From positions 46,554,501 through 46,618,500 of the forward strand of contig CM060883.1 of the NCBI GenBank assembly GCA_030762935.1: DNA of 64,000 nt, read 5' to 3'. Within the stretch, counting starts at the first letter, position 1, and each line of letters opens with the position of its first letter. A program made the position numbers and the translations under genes. Positions 33,921 to 43,814 of the stretch are shown here, one piece after another. The DNA comes from Hymenopus coronatus (taxonomy: Eukaryota; Arthropoda; Insecta; Mantodea; Hymenopodidae). Below the pieces are notes generated by a model. It had not been told where the DNA came from, ran no database searches, and saw only the letters and a program-made list of their open reading frames with translations.

Positions 33921-34398
33921 TAAGTTTTTGTCTTTGTATCTTACGGTTTACCAGTTATGCAAAATGCAATAAAAATCACACAGAATAAAGAGGTCTTTAG
34001 AGGCTATTCCCAGAAAATTCAAGATATATATTTTGTTTGGCACATAAATGTCTTAAATATGAACGATTTTAATCAAAATCGTTACAGTTGTTTTTGAGAA
34101 AATTACAATTTTCGAAAAAAAAAAAGATCTATGTAAAGGGTAGTTTGGGGTGGAGGGATTTTCTTGAAAATTACACATCCTTGGAAAATATCAAACTTAA
34201 ATACCAAGTTTGTTATTTAACGTTAAGAGACGCTCACACACACAGACACGGATTTTTTTTTCTTTCCAAAAATGCTTTTTTTGGATTCTGGGGGACCCAA
34301 AACATGTATTTACAGTGAAGTCTCGGTATCAATTTTTGAATGGAATGTAATACTTTCTCTATACATTATGGACATCGTATGAGTAGAGAAAGTAATAA
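33921..34398 (+). repeat. W1 3' part
   Basis: Starts at AAGTTTTTGTCTTTGTATCT, includes GGCTATTCCCAGAAAATTCA and ATACCAAGTTTGTTATTTAA, ends with a decayed hairpin (CTCTATACATTATGGACATC) and GTAGAGAAAGTAATAAAA. With the previous copy it forms an inverted junction at 33920. Confidence 0.8.
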
Positions 34399-34972
34399 AA
34401 AATCTACCAAAAGTAACTTCCATTCTATCCTTTTCTGAAGACTTATTGAACGCCCCTACTACACCAGAAATAGGAGTGATGGAAAAGCATTGACATAAAC
34501 CATACACTAGTAATCTGAGCACTCAGGTTATCTTATATACCCATGCCACTTACGTGCATCAATCCGTGGGGAAGACCAACGAAAAACCTCGGTGGGGCGA
34601 CAGCTACTAGCTGCTGTGTGCTAACTCTCCAGGTTACTGGCCGGAGTAGACGTCTCACAATCCCACCCACGTCGAGTCCAACCCAATGCGAACAGCTTCT
34701 TTCTTAGAGGGGCTCAAATGTTCAACTCGGCTATTTCTAGTAACGTCAGAAGTACTTCGGGTGCTCGGGGTACGCAGCGCTCGCACCGGAGCAGCTGAAG
34801 AGGTCAGAACCTCCCCTAACGGCACAGTAATGACAGTATCTCTACAGTCGGACAGGAGACCGGGGCCTCCACCCCACACAGGGTCCAACGGCTCCTCTAA
34901 GAACGGCCATAATCTCGGGTAACAGCCGAAGGAGACGGAGCATATTTTTTCTGCCACGCCGCACAGAGCACC
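34399..34972. other. no recognised feature (GC-richer stretch)
   Basis: Long overlapping frames on both strands (for example 34655-35113 minus) reflect GC-rich composition. No domain recognised. This could be the body of the adjoining SINE-G, but I cannot align it to the other copies. Confidence 0.35.
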
Positions 34973-35160
34973 ATCGCCGATACTTCCATCCCTGATGGAA
35001 CCCGACGGGCTGAATAAAATATTGGAAACGACATAGACGGGCAAAAAATTCGGCGGTTGAAAGAAACTTATCCAGCATTCGCCTGGGTACCCGAGAAAAC
35101 CCCCGAAACGCAAACCACAGGAACCGAAACCGCGACTCCCAAAGACAAGCCACAGCGAAA
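34973..35160 (-). mobile_element. SINE-G, head-proximal part
   Basis: TCCAGCATTCGCCTGGGTAC, GAAAACCCCCGAAACGCAAA and GAACCGAAACCGCGACTCCC correspond to the same blocks in 6440-6560 (minus-strand B-box equivalent GTCGCGGTTTCGGTTCC). Confidence 0.55.
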
Positions 35161-36006
35161 CTTCTCACTCAGTAAACAATACATTTTGGGCATCAGTTTT
35201 CTGATAATTAGGGGCTTTGAAATGAGCTTATAGTTTTGTAATAGCAAAAGGTGAAAGTGTTTCATTGTTAGTGAGAATTTCCCGTTTTACGCAGGCAGCT
35301 ATGAAACCTGTCGGAATGATACTTTTAGTTAACATATTCGTAAAACAAACGAACGCTGCGATCTGTCCACTCAGGTGGGTAACTTGCAGGTTGCGATGAT
35401 GAAAGTGGAGTTTTAGCAAGACAAGAAATTATAATGCGGCTTTTGCCGTGCTCCATTTAAAGCGGGCACTTCAAAAGTAGGTATTTGGTGTGCTTTGTGA
35501 AGTTGCGAGTGAATTTACCATTCGGTTTTATATTTGCTCGACTGCCTTCACATCAAACGGCTCCGGAATTAAGTCGCAGCTCCCGTTTTTCCTTCAAAGG
35601 ACACTTAATTCCCTTTTCATGGGGAATGCAATCAGAGCGCCATTAAAAGTAATGTGTAGAGTGAAAAGGTGTTCATTAGGTTCTGTTCAGTCTTCACTTT
35701 CTGTCCTTGTTAGGGGCTTGTGCCCTTCTTCCACCAAATACAATCCATTGTCCGATATTGAGTGTCACGTTTTCCTGTTGCTTCAAAAAACAATCAAAAC
35801 TTTCCAGCTAATTTTCTATTTTGGATGAATAATTTAAACGTGTATGATGTTTTACTTTGAATCAGAAAGCTTTAATTTTACTATATCTAGCGCCAACTTA
35901 TAGAAAGTATTACATTTCACTCACATAGTTTGTTTTGAGGTCCCCTTAATGCATAAAGCAGGTCCGTGAACGCTCAATGACATGTGAGATAGATACCACA
36001 TTATTC
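35161..36006. other. about 0.85 kb without a recognised element
   Basis: The frame at 35490-35828 (112 codons) shows no known domain and no supporting signal. No homologous segment was noted elsewhere in the window. Confidence 0.4.
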
Positions 36007-36348
36007 TCCTTAGCGCTGTGGTAGCGCAGCTGCTTATCAAGTGTGAGACTTGAGTTCGATTTCTGGTACCGGCATGGCGATTTTTACCCCGCTCGGAAAC
36101 CTGGCCCGGGGTGCACTCAGCCTCGGGAGGTCCCTGGGGAGCCAATTGATGAGCTACTTGATAGAGGAGTAGCGGCTCCAGATCATGAGGACCGCATTAT
36201 TCGGCCGAGGGATCGAGGAGCTGACCAAGTCTGACCCTCCAATACTGCCCCACATCCATGATGGCTGTCATGGATCGAGATGGGGGACGCAGCGGCCAGG
36301 CGGTAGGCCAAGGTTCCTTGTGAACTATCGTGCCATGGTATTAAATTG
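36007..36348 (+). mobile_element. SINE-B with (TTA)n tail
   Basis: Head CTCCTTAGCGCTGTGGTAGC, B box GAGTTCGATTTCTGGTACCG, GGGGTGCACTCAGCCTCGGG, GAGCTACTTGATAGAGGAGT, GTAGGCCAAGGTTCCTTGTG and end TCGTGCCATGGTATTA. A (TTA)n tail of about 40 bp follows (36349-36385). Confidence 0.88.
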
Positions 36349-36349
36349 T

Positions 36350-36382
<33 letters not shown>

Positions 36383-36385
36383 TAT
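36349..36385. repeat. (TTA)n microsatellite, SINE-B tail
   Basis: About ten ATT/TTA units directly after the SINE-B 3' end. The tyrosine/asparagine runs in overlapping frames come from it. Confidence 0.9.
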
Positions 36386-36392
36386 AATTAGA

Positions 36393-36708
36393 TCGTCTCC
36401 TTAGCGTGGTGGTAGCGCGGCTGCTTACCAAGAGGACGACCTAGGTTCGATTCCCGGTACCAACAAGAGGATTTTTCCCTCTCTGGGCGATCTGGCCCGG
36501 AGTACACTCAGCCTCGTGAAGTCCATGTGGGGCCAATTGAAGAGCTACTTGATAGAGAAGTAGCGGCTCCAGGTCATGAGGACCGCATTAACCGGCCGGG
36601 GGAGGGGTTCGAGGCGCTGACCACGTCTGTCAAGGATGGAGATGAGGGACGCAGCGGCCAGGAGTTAGGCCAAGGTTCCTTGTTAACTGTCGTGCCATGG
36701 AGTTATTG
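36393..36708 (+). mobile_element. SINE-B copy
   Basis: Begins CGTCTCCTTAGCGTGGTGGT, B box AGGTTCGATTCCCGGTACC, AGTACACTCAGCCTCGTGAA, GAGCTACTTGATAGAGAAGT, AACTGTCGTGCCATGGAGTT. It lies next to the previous unit, separated only by the TTA tail. Confidence 0.88.
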
Positions 36709-36773
36709 TACCAAACTTGATAATAGAAGGGTGTCTGGGAAAAAAATCTGATGTACTCCATTCACATTACCTT

Positions 36774-36905
36774 TTTGTAGGTTAACGTCCTTTAACCTGA
36801 TTGGCCATATAGGGCGATGAATGAAACAAGTGAAGTGATGATTAAATGAGCTTGGGGTGCATGGAGTTTATAGCTGCTCCACATTCGTCTTCTCAGAATA
36901 AGCGT
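36774..36905 (-). mobile_element. SINE-C fragment
   Basis: GGTTAACGTCCTTTAACCTG, GATTGGCCATATAG and CATTCGTCTTCTCAGAATAA match the 44265-44385 part of the inverted SINE-C. The head is lost where C8/A14 homopolymers begin (36914-36935). Confidence 0.7.
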
Positions 36906-36924
36906 AAATCTCCCCCCCCCAAAA

Positions 36925-37180
36925 AAAAAAAAAACAACTCACCAACTCGGGAACTCTTAACGCCTCTCATCAAGGCGGCGGCCCGAGTTTGATCCCAGGC
37001 GACCGCATGTGCGATTTGTGGTAGACAAAGCGTGCAAGGTCGAGCTTTCTCCGGGTTATCCTCATTCCCCCGCAGTCGCATTTCACCGGACCTCCATCTT
37101 CATTCCATGTATCATCAGTGTCGTCGTCTGTGATGTTTTAGCAGTAAAAACTAGCGATAAATACTGTTAAAAAAAGAAAA
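36925..37180 (+). mobile_element. SINE-E copy with tRNA-like head
   Basis: Head: CAACTCGGGAACTCTTAACG with B box GAGTTTGATCCCAGGCGACC. Body: GATTTGTGGTAGACAAAGCG, TCCGGGTTATCCTCATTCCC, CGGACCTCCATCTTCATTCC, TCATCAGTGTCGTCG, AGCAGTAAAAACTAGCGATA. It gives the best view of this family in the window. Confidence 0.75.
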
Positions 37181-37509
37181 ACAATCGCAACCTCTAGAAT
37201 GTAAGACGAAGACGCTATCGCTACACTACCGAGGCGGCTCACATAACTTTACCTGCCGATTACTGTTACAAAAGATGCCTTCTTTATCTACATCATGGAG
37301 ATAAACATAAACAGAAATGGTTGTATTAGTTCCTTCTAAGTAGAAGGGAAATTAGGTGGAGTAGATTAGAACGACAATAAAATCTTTTAAAAGCTGCCGC
37401 CATGTGAAACAATTTAAATTCGACTTTTGCGTTGGACAGCCAGAGTAAAGGATAAGAGAGATTTCCTTTCTACTTACAAGGAAGCAAGTAATAAGACAAT
37501 TTCTGCTAA

Positions 37510-38350
37510 TTTTTACGTACTATGTACATAGTGTATAGAGAAGGTATTGTATTACACTCAAAAATTCACTGGAAATATATATTTTGAGACACCCTGAATC
37601 CAAAAAAGAGCATTTTTAGGAAAATGCCCATGTGTGTGTCTCTGTCTGTATGTAGGTGTGTCTGTGGGCAGTATAGCTCAGAAATGAAAAGACCGTTAAA
37701 AACCAAACTTGGTATTTAAGTTTGGTATGCTTCAAGGATGCGACACAAAGATTTTCGATAAAATTCCCCAACCCCAAACTACCCTTACTTGGAAAAAAAA
37801 CGAAACTTTTGGTTTTCTGAAAACTGGCTCTAATGATTTTGATTAAAGTCTCGTATATTTAAGATATTTATTTGACAAAAAACTGTACTCGTATATCTTG
37901 AGTTTTCCTGGAATAGCTTCTGAAGATTACTTTATTCTGGATGAATTTTACGATGTTTGCATAATTGCTAAACCGAAAGAGATGGACAAAAACTTACCTC
38001 ACAGAAAATGTAGAACACATCAAAACACACAATTTATGTCATATACATTTTTTTGTGGAGTTGATCGTTTCTTAGATATTCCTTGTTTTTTGTTTCATCT
38101 TTAAATTTAAAAAACTTATACTTTTCTGACATAGGAATTTTTCAACTCGTGTCCATACAAACAAAGGAACTTCAGTCACATAGCAACCAGCTTTAACCAA
38201 TATTTTGCTTATACTTAGGAGGAAACAAGTAATAAGACTATTTCTGCTAATTTTTTCTCGATTAACATTAAGTAAATAGAAGCATAAGCTTTTTAGCAAT
38301 AATTTGTTGCAAAGGTGTAGAGAAAGTCATGTAAATGGAGCACATCACGT
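37510..38350 (-). repeat. W1 full-length copy, first of a tandem pair
   Basis: Left TTTTTACGTACTATGTACAT with GTGTATAGAGAAGG, full order, right end AGAGAAAGTCATGTAAATGG, then AGCACATCACG. The next copy follows after three bases. Confidence 0.88.
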
Positions 38351-38870
38351 ACTTTTTACTATCTCTATACGTAATATGGACATAGTGTATAGAGAAGGTA
38401 TTGTAATGCACCCAAAAATTCGATACCAAGATTTCACCGGAAATACATGTTTTGGGTACCCCCTGAAACCAAAAAAAGAATTTTTGGAAAAAGGTAATAG
38501 CTTGGTATTTAAGTTTGGTATCTTCCAAGGATGCGACACGAAGGTTTTCAAGAAAGTCCCCACCCCCAACTAACTTTTACATGGAACTTTTTTCGAAAAT
38601 GTTGATTTTCTCAAAAATGGCTCTAACGATTTTGATTAAAATATCGTATATTGAAGATATTTACCTGACAAATAAAATGTATGTTTTGTATTTTCTGGGA
38701 ATAGCCTCTGAAGAGTACTTTATTCTGGATGAATTTTACGAAATTTTGCATAGCTGCTAAACAGTAAGAAATGGACAGAAACTTACTCCACAAAAAATTT
38801 AGAGCACATTAAAACACACAATTTATTCAAATTCTTCTCGGGCTTCTAGCCAGGTAAAAACTTGGCTTGA

Positions 38871-38913
38871 CACCAAAGTTTCGAAGAAGTGCATCTTCCT
38901 CGTCTTCAGGGTG
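38871..38913 (-). ncRNA. hammerhead-like motif, probably inactive
   Basis: Minus-strand order: stem I CACC, core CTGAAGA, stem II GAGGAAG/CTTCTTC, then GAAACTTTGGTG. The stem III tetramer is ACTT instead of ACGT, so A-C/G-T pairing is broken in this copy. Confidence 0.4.
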
Positions 38914-38937
38914 AACTGATCAACTCACTGATCAGTT

Positions 38938-38980
38938 CACCCTGAAGACGAGGAAGCTGCACTTCTTCGAAACGTTGGTG
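38938..38980 (+). ncRNA. hammerhead-like ribozyme motif
   Basis: CACC (38938-38941), CTGAAGA (38942-38948), one extra C, stem II GAGGAAG with loop CTGCA and CTTCTTC (38950-38968), GAAA (38969-38972), CGTT, then GGTG (38977-38980). CACC/GGTG form stem I, AC/GT a minimal stem III, and cleavage would follow GTT. The extra C at the stem II junction is unusual. Confidence 0.5.
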
Positions 38981-39405
38981 TCAAGCCAAGTTTTTACCTG
39001 GCTAGAAGCCCGAGAAAAATTTGAATTAACACGTCGCCAGGAAAGCTTCAGTTCTTATTTTACACAATTTATGTTATATATTTTTTTTGAGGAGTTGATC
39101 GTTTTTGAGATATTCGTTCTTTTTGGTTCCAGCTTTGAAAAACTTGTACTTTTCTTATACAGGAATTTGTCAACTCGTGTCCTTACAAACAGAGGAACTT
39201 CAGTCACCTAGTAACCAGCTTTTAACTTAACTTTAACCTGTCATACTCCCATATTTCGCTTCTACTTACAAGGAGGCAAGTAATAAGACTATTTCTGTTC
39301 ATTTTTTCTCGATTAGCATGAAGTAAAAAGATGCATAAGCTTTTCAACAATAAATTGTTACTGAGATGTAGAGAAAGTCATGTGAATGGAACACATCAGA
39401 TTTTT

Positions 39406-39606
39406 CACATAGCAGCCAGTCTTTAAAACAGTTGCATGATGTGTTAGCCTTATTTCCCTCCTACTTACAAGGAAGCTAGTAATAAGATTAATTATTCTTT
39501 TGTTTATTTCGATTAGCACAATGCAGATAAAATAATAATATCTTGTAAAACTACTCGGTTTATGGATCAGATAGAGAAACTTTTGTGAATAGAACACATC
39601 CGATTT
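39406..39606 (-). repeat. W1 5' terminal part
   Basis: Begins internally with CACATAGCAGCCAGTCTTTA right after the previous copy's TTTTT and ends AGAGAAACTTTTGTGAATAG, then AACACATCCGATTTTT. Confidence 0.75.
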
Positions 39607-40027
39607 TTACGTCATACATGATTTCATGCTTTCTTTTGCCAGTATGAGGTTTTGCTAGAGGCTGTAAACTATCGTCTGTGTGTGAGCCCATTTTCACACC
39701 TCACAAAACATTGCAATGTGAATTATAACAAAGTTTAAACAATACAAACACCAACAGTGCTGGTAGTTGCTATTAAAACATCAAATGTATGATTATTACA
39801 ACGCGCCGCATGGGCATTTCCTGTTTTCTCGTTCCTGCATGTGGACATTCCCTGTTTTCACTCAAATTGCACATTTTAAATGTTGAAATATTTCAGTGTA
39901 TTCCACGTTTTCACCCAACCACAAGGTGACACCATTATTTAGCTAATTTTTCAGGAAAATGGACATTCTATGCTTTATACCAACACCCTTCAGCAACTTC
40001 CAAAGGAACCACCAAACTTTAAACTGA
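39607..40027. other. no recognised feature
   Basis: Short direct similarity inside the stretch (GGCATTTCCTGTTTTC near 39811 and GGACATTCCCTGTTTTCACT near 39842), otherwise nothing recognised. Confidence 0.4.
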
Positions 40028-40330
40028 TTTAGCTTTTTTCACACAAGCCGTGTGTAGTACATGATTTGGATATGTAGAGTCAGACTGAAAAATTTAATGC
40101 TATAGCCGGGATTTGAATCACAGATCTCGCGGTCTCTAGTCAGTTGCTCTACCACTGAGCTACCATGGCAACATGCTGGTACGGTATTAAATTTCTCAAC
40201 TGACTCGCTGTTTCCCGGTAAACCACAAGGTGATCTCAAAATATTTTGAGAAGACAACCTCAATGGCGACTTAAAATGTCGTAAGTTCTTTTAAGTCCCA
40301 GGATTCATAGTATTGACTTTTTCAGTCTGA
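40028..40330 (-). mobile_element. SINE-D, tRNA-derived
   Basis: Minus-strand tRNA-like module (40170-40100): ATGGTAGCTCAGTGGTAGAG is a textbook A box and D arm (GCTC/GAGC pair), GTGATTCAAATCCCGG the B box, and acceptor halves GCCATGG/CTATAGC pair at six of seven positions. The anticodon arm does not pair. Shared 5' sequence (TTGTGGTTTACCGGGAA, GAGTCAGTTGAGAAATTTAA) and tail (AGTCTGACTCTACATATCCA, TGTGTGAAAAAA) match 8160-8440. Confidence 0.75.
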
Positions 40331-40364
40331 CTCTACCTATAAAACTATTTATTATCTCAACCTC

Positions 40365-40470
40365 AAAGGTGGCTCTAATGGTTTTTGTTAAAATGCCTAA
40401 CATACATTTCATATTGGGAATAAAATGTGTATATTAAATTTTCAATAAATACCATGTGAAGCGATCTCCA
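40365..40470 (-). repeat. W1 internal fragment
   Basis: CAAAGGTGGCTCTAATGGTT, AATAAAATGTGTATATTAAA and ATTTTCAATAAATACC correspond to the W1 middle block. Both ends are missing. Confidence 0.5.
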
Positions 40471-40486
40471 TTCTGTTTCTTCTTTT

Positions 40487-41478
40487 TACTTTCTCTACAC
40501 GTACTATGTACATAGGCTATAGAGAAGGTATTGCATTCCACTCAAAAATTCGATACCGAGATTTCACCGGAAATACAAGTTTTGGGCCCCCCCGAATCCA
40601 TAAAAAGCACTTTTACAAAAAGGTCCGTGTGTTTGTGCGTGTGTGTCTGTGGACAGCATAGCTTAACACGAAAAGACCGTAGATTACCAAACTTGGTATT
40701 TAAGTTTGGTTTCATCCAAGGATGCAACACGAAGATTTTCAAGAAAATCCCCTAACACCCAACTACCCTTCACATAGAACTTTTTTCGAAACTTTTGATT
40801 TTCTCAAAAATGGCTCTAACGATTTTGATTAAAATATCGTATATTAGAGATATTTACCTGAAAAATAAATGTATATCTTTAATTTTCTGGGAATAGCCTC
40901 TGAAGACTACTTTATTCTAGATGAATTTTACGGAAATTTGCATAACTGCTAAACCATATGAGATACACAAAAACTTACCACACAAAAATGTAGAGCACAT
41001 TAAAACACACAATTTATATGATTAAATTAATTTTTTTCGTGGAGTTCATCTTTTTCAGATATTCCTTGTTTTTGGTTTCAGCTTTAAAAAAAAACTTAGT
41101 TTCCTCATACAGGAATTTATCAACTCGTGTCCATACATTCAAAGAACCTCAGTCACATAGCAACCAGCTTTTGAGTATCACTTTAAGCTTTGGTACTCCC
41201 TAGTTTCGCTTCTACTTACAAGGAAGCAAGTAATAAGACTGTTTCAAGCCCGCCTGGGTAGCGTGGTGGTAGCATGTCTGCCTCAAAAGGTCGTTACTTC
41301 GAATCTCGCTTAGGGTGAGTTACCCGGGTAAGGTTTTTTATCGGGATTTTCCCTTATCCTGAGAAGACGAATGTCGAGTAACTTTAAGCTCCATGGACCC
41401 CGAGATCATTTGAGCATCATATCATCAATTGCATTCATCGTCTGATATGACCAAGCCAGGTTAAAGGGCGTTAAACTA

Positions 41479-41522
<44 letters not shown>

Positions 41523-41636
41523 TTTCTGTTAATTTGTTATCGATTAGTTTGAAGTAAATAGAAGCATAAGCTTTTTAACAATAAGTTGTTGCAGAGATGT
41601 AGAGAAAGTCATGTGAACGGAACACATCAGATTTTT
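40487..41636 (-). repeat. W1 full-length copy carrying SINE-C
   Basis: Left TTTTTACTTTCTCTACACGT, hairpin, TG tract 40622-40650, palindrome ACCAAACTTGGT (40687), SINE-C insertion at 41246-41520, right end AGAGAAAGTCATGTGAACGG, then AACACATCAGATTTTT. Confidence 0.9.
41246..41520 (+). mobile_element. SINE-C, tRNA-derived, with poly(A)
   Basis: GCCCGCCTGGGTAGCGTGGT (A-box region), TTACTTCGAATCTCGC (B box), GTTACCCGGGTAAGG, GACGAATGTCGAGTAACTTT, CATTCATCGTCTGATATGAC, GGTTAAAGGGCGTTAAACTA, then about 40 A. It is flanked by TGTTTC (41240-41245 and 41521-41526). Removing it rebuilds the W1 AAGACTRTTTCTGYTAATTT region. The tail and duplication indicate recent LINE-driven insertion. Confidence 0.9.
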
Positions 41637-42077
41637 CTGGAGAGCATAGCACCTCTTTAACTTCTATGGTCATAGTGGGGGTTAAGATTATCGCTGAAGG
41701 GGGGGCGGCCCCAGGGCAGGGACAGAGCATGCCATGTAGTCCACCCTTTCTGACTTACGGGGATAAGATACTCTGAAATTGTCAAAAATCAAGTTTTTTG
41801 TTTTAGGCGCTAATAAAACCTATATTATTTCCAGTTTCAGTAAAGATATACTTTTGGGGGGGGGGGGGTTAAGTGGATTTTCAGGCATTTAAACAGCATT
41901 CCTTTAAAGCTGGAACGATTCTTTTTAGAATATTTGTATCTTGAAATTCAGTTTTCTCAAAACAACATTTTTGGATACTAAATGTATATTTTTCTCAGAA
42001 AGTATAAACAATAGAGACCTGTAATTTTCAGTACGTGTATGCCACACATAGTTGAAGTCTCTGATTTACAATCGTAT
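41637..42077. other. no recognised feature; poly(G) runs
   Basis: GAAGGGGGGGCGGCCCCAGG (41696) and a G13 tract (41857-41869) stand out. The rest (CAAAACAACATTTTTGG etc.) shows no homologue in the window. Confidence 0.4.
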
Positions 42078-42896
42078 TTTTACTTTCTCTATACGCACTA
42101 TATACATAGTGTATAGAGAAGGTATTGCACTCCACCAAAAAATTCAATACCAAGATTTCACCGGATTTAGGGTCCCCTGTATCCAAAAAACTATTTTCAG
42201 AAAAAGGTCCGTGTGTCCGCGTGTCTGTGAACACGATAACTCAAATACGAAAAGTCGGTAAAATTGCAAACTTGGTATTTAAGTTTAGTATCTTCCAGGG
42301 ATGCGACAAGAAGATTTTGAGAAAAATTCCCCTACCCCAAATTACCCTTTACATGGAACTTTTTTCGAAAATTTTGATTTTCTAAAACTGGCTCTAACGA
42401 TTTTGATTAAAATATCGTATATTAAAGATATTTACCCGACAAATAAAATGTATATTTTGAATTTTCTGGGAATAGACTCTGAAGAATACTTTATTCTGGG
42501 TCAATTTTACGGAATTTTGCGTAACTGCTAAACAAAGAGATGGACAAAAACTTACCACACAACAAATGTAGATCACTTTAAAACACACAATTTATGTTAT
42601 ATACATTTTTTTCGTGGGTTTGATTGTTTTTGAGATATTCCTTGTTTTTGGTTTAGCTATGAAAAAATTATACTTTTCTCATACAGGACTTTGTGAACTC
42701 GTGTCCATATAAACAAAGAAACTTTAGTCACATAGCAAGCAGCTTTTGACTATCACTTTAACCTATGGTAGTCCCTTATTTCGCTACAAGGAAGCAAATA
42801 ATAAGACTATTTCTGCTAAATTCTTTTAAAGAATAACTTGTTGCAGCGATATAGAGAAAGTCATGTGAATGGTGTACATAAGATTTTTATAATATA
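42078..42896 (-). repeat. W1 full-length copy
   Basis: Left TTTTTACTTTCTCTATACGC with full hairpin (42090-42119), shortened microsatellite (GTGTGTCCGCGTGTCTGTG), right end AGAGAAAGTCATGTGAATGG, then TGTACATAAGATTTTT. Confidence 0.9.
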
Positions 42897-43269
42897 TATT
42901 TATGATATTAAAAAAGCAACAACAATGCAAAAGTTCCAGTTTTTACTTTTTTGACCTTACAAATAAGTGTTTTATCGATTTCTAGTGAAATGATATATAA
43001 CTAAATAATTGAGATTCAGAAGATATCTGAATTTGCTGAAACAAGCATGCAAATGTGTGATTCTATATTGAAAGTGATATCAGAGAAAAGGGTACATAAA
43101 TTCTCATGTTTTAAGAGTAAATTTGATTATTTTTCTGCTGACTGAAATACTTTTTACAGACTCAACCACATTTGAAATAATTCTCGTGATTTATATAATA
43201 ATTCAAAGATATTTTAAGAAAAACCATTGAACACTTAGAGCAGTGATAATTTAACTCACTTAAGGTGTA
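42897..43269. other. AT-rich, nothing recognised
   Basis: No frame, box or repeat landmark beyond A/T-rich strings. Confidence 0.45.
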
Positions 43270-43690
43270 ATTTCCGCATGTTCAGACTACTTTGTGGCTT
43301 ACGTGACCGCTGTAAGAGAGACAGGAACGAGAGAGCCAAACTAGAGCTGGATGATGACGGACGCAAGCACGAATGGGTCTCTAACGTTTCCAGATCGAAC
43401 ACATCCCGACACCCACAAGCCACTAACGTCCTGGTATCCCCCGAAAGAGCGCTCTCCAAAGGCACCCGAGTGCGAGTCCCAAGGAAGAAAGGTTTATAGA
43501 GCGCACACTCATCGCCCAGCCGCAACCCACCGAACACCACCGTCTGTTCCTTCAACCCAGGAACAGATGACAATGAAGTGATGGACAGGATAGTCGTCAT
43601 CCCACCATACTCCTGCGGACAAAGGGTCACAGTAGGTCTGCCGGTGAGCAAACTAGGGACCTCCAGAATACTGGCTTCAGTCGCTATTCC
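43270..43690 (-). mobile_element. SINE-G body
   Basis: Shares with 6155-6440 the strings GGATGATGACGGACGCAAGC, CATCCCGACACCCACAAGCC, ACCACCGTCTGTTCCTTCAA and AGGAACAGATGACAATGAAG in the same order. The tRNA-like head on the right is not clear in this copy. The frames at 43256-43651 are shadows. Confidence 0.55.
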
Positions 43691-43814
43691 TGCTTCATGA
43701 CGTTCGTTTATTGTAGGTTCTTTAACGTTGGTTTTAAATCTTGTTTATCATTGAAATCCCTCACATAGTATCAGACTCTGCGGAGACTAGGGAAGATTCT
43801 AGCCTACTACAAGA

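Larger units (their letters stand above)
36747..37460 (+). repeat. W1 5' copy split by SINE-C and SINE-E
   Basis: Start TCTGATGTACTCCATTCACA (36749), interrupted at about 36773 by SINE-C and SINE-E pieces. W1 resumes at about 37245 with ACATAACTTTACCTGCCGAT, then GAGATAAACATAAACAGAAA and AAAAGCTGCCGCCATGTGAA. The 3' half is missing. Confidence 0.7.
38827..39061. mobile_element. Penelope-like element remnant (inverted terminal repeats)
   Basis: About 235 bp forming a near-perfect foldback: CTTCTCGGGCTTCTAGCCAG at the left is inverted as CTGGCTAGAAGCCCGAGAAA at the right, meeting at ACTGATCAACTCACTGATCA. The right end adds AATTAACACGTCGCCAGGAA, GCTTCAGTTCTTATTTT, as in the 57.5-kb copy. Flanked by ACACAATTTAT direct repeats (38816-38826, 39062-39072). 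Each arm holds a hammerhead-like core. Inverted terminal repeats plus hammerheads are known from Penelope-like retroelements. No RT remains. Confidence 0.6.
38351..39405 (-). repeat. W1 full-length copy carrying a Penelope-like insertion
   Basis: Left TTTTTACTATCTCTATACGT, order normal to AAAACACACAATTTAT (38826). An insert spans 38827-39061, then W1 resumes GTTATATATTTTTTTTGAGG and ends AGAGAAAGTCATGTGAATGG with ACACATCAGATTTTT. The 11-bp duplication ACACAATTTAT flanks the insert. Confidence 0.9.

Noticed and set aside
34655..35168. Protein-coding gene of 150 codons (minus)
   Set aside because: Overlapping open frames on both strands in GC-rich repeat sequence. No domain, splice or conservation evidence.
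40100..40170. Functional tRNA gene
   Set aside because: A and B boxes and most of the acceptor stem are present, but the anticodon arm does not pair and the module is shared with a repeat at 8297, so it is a SINE head.
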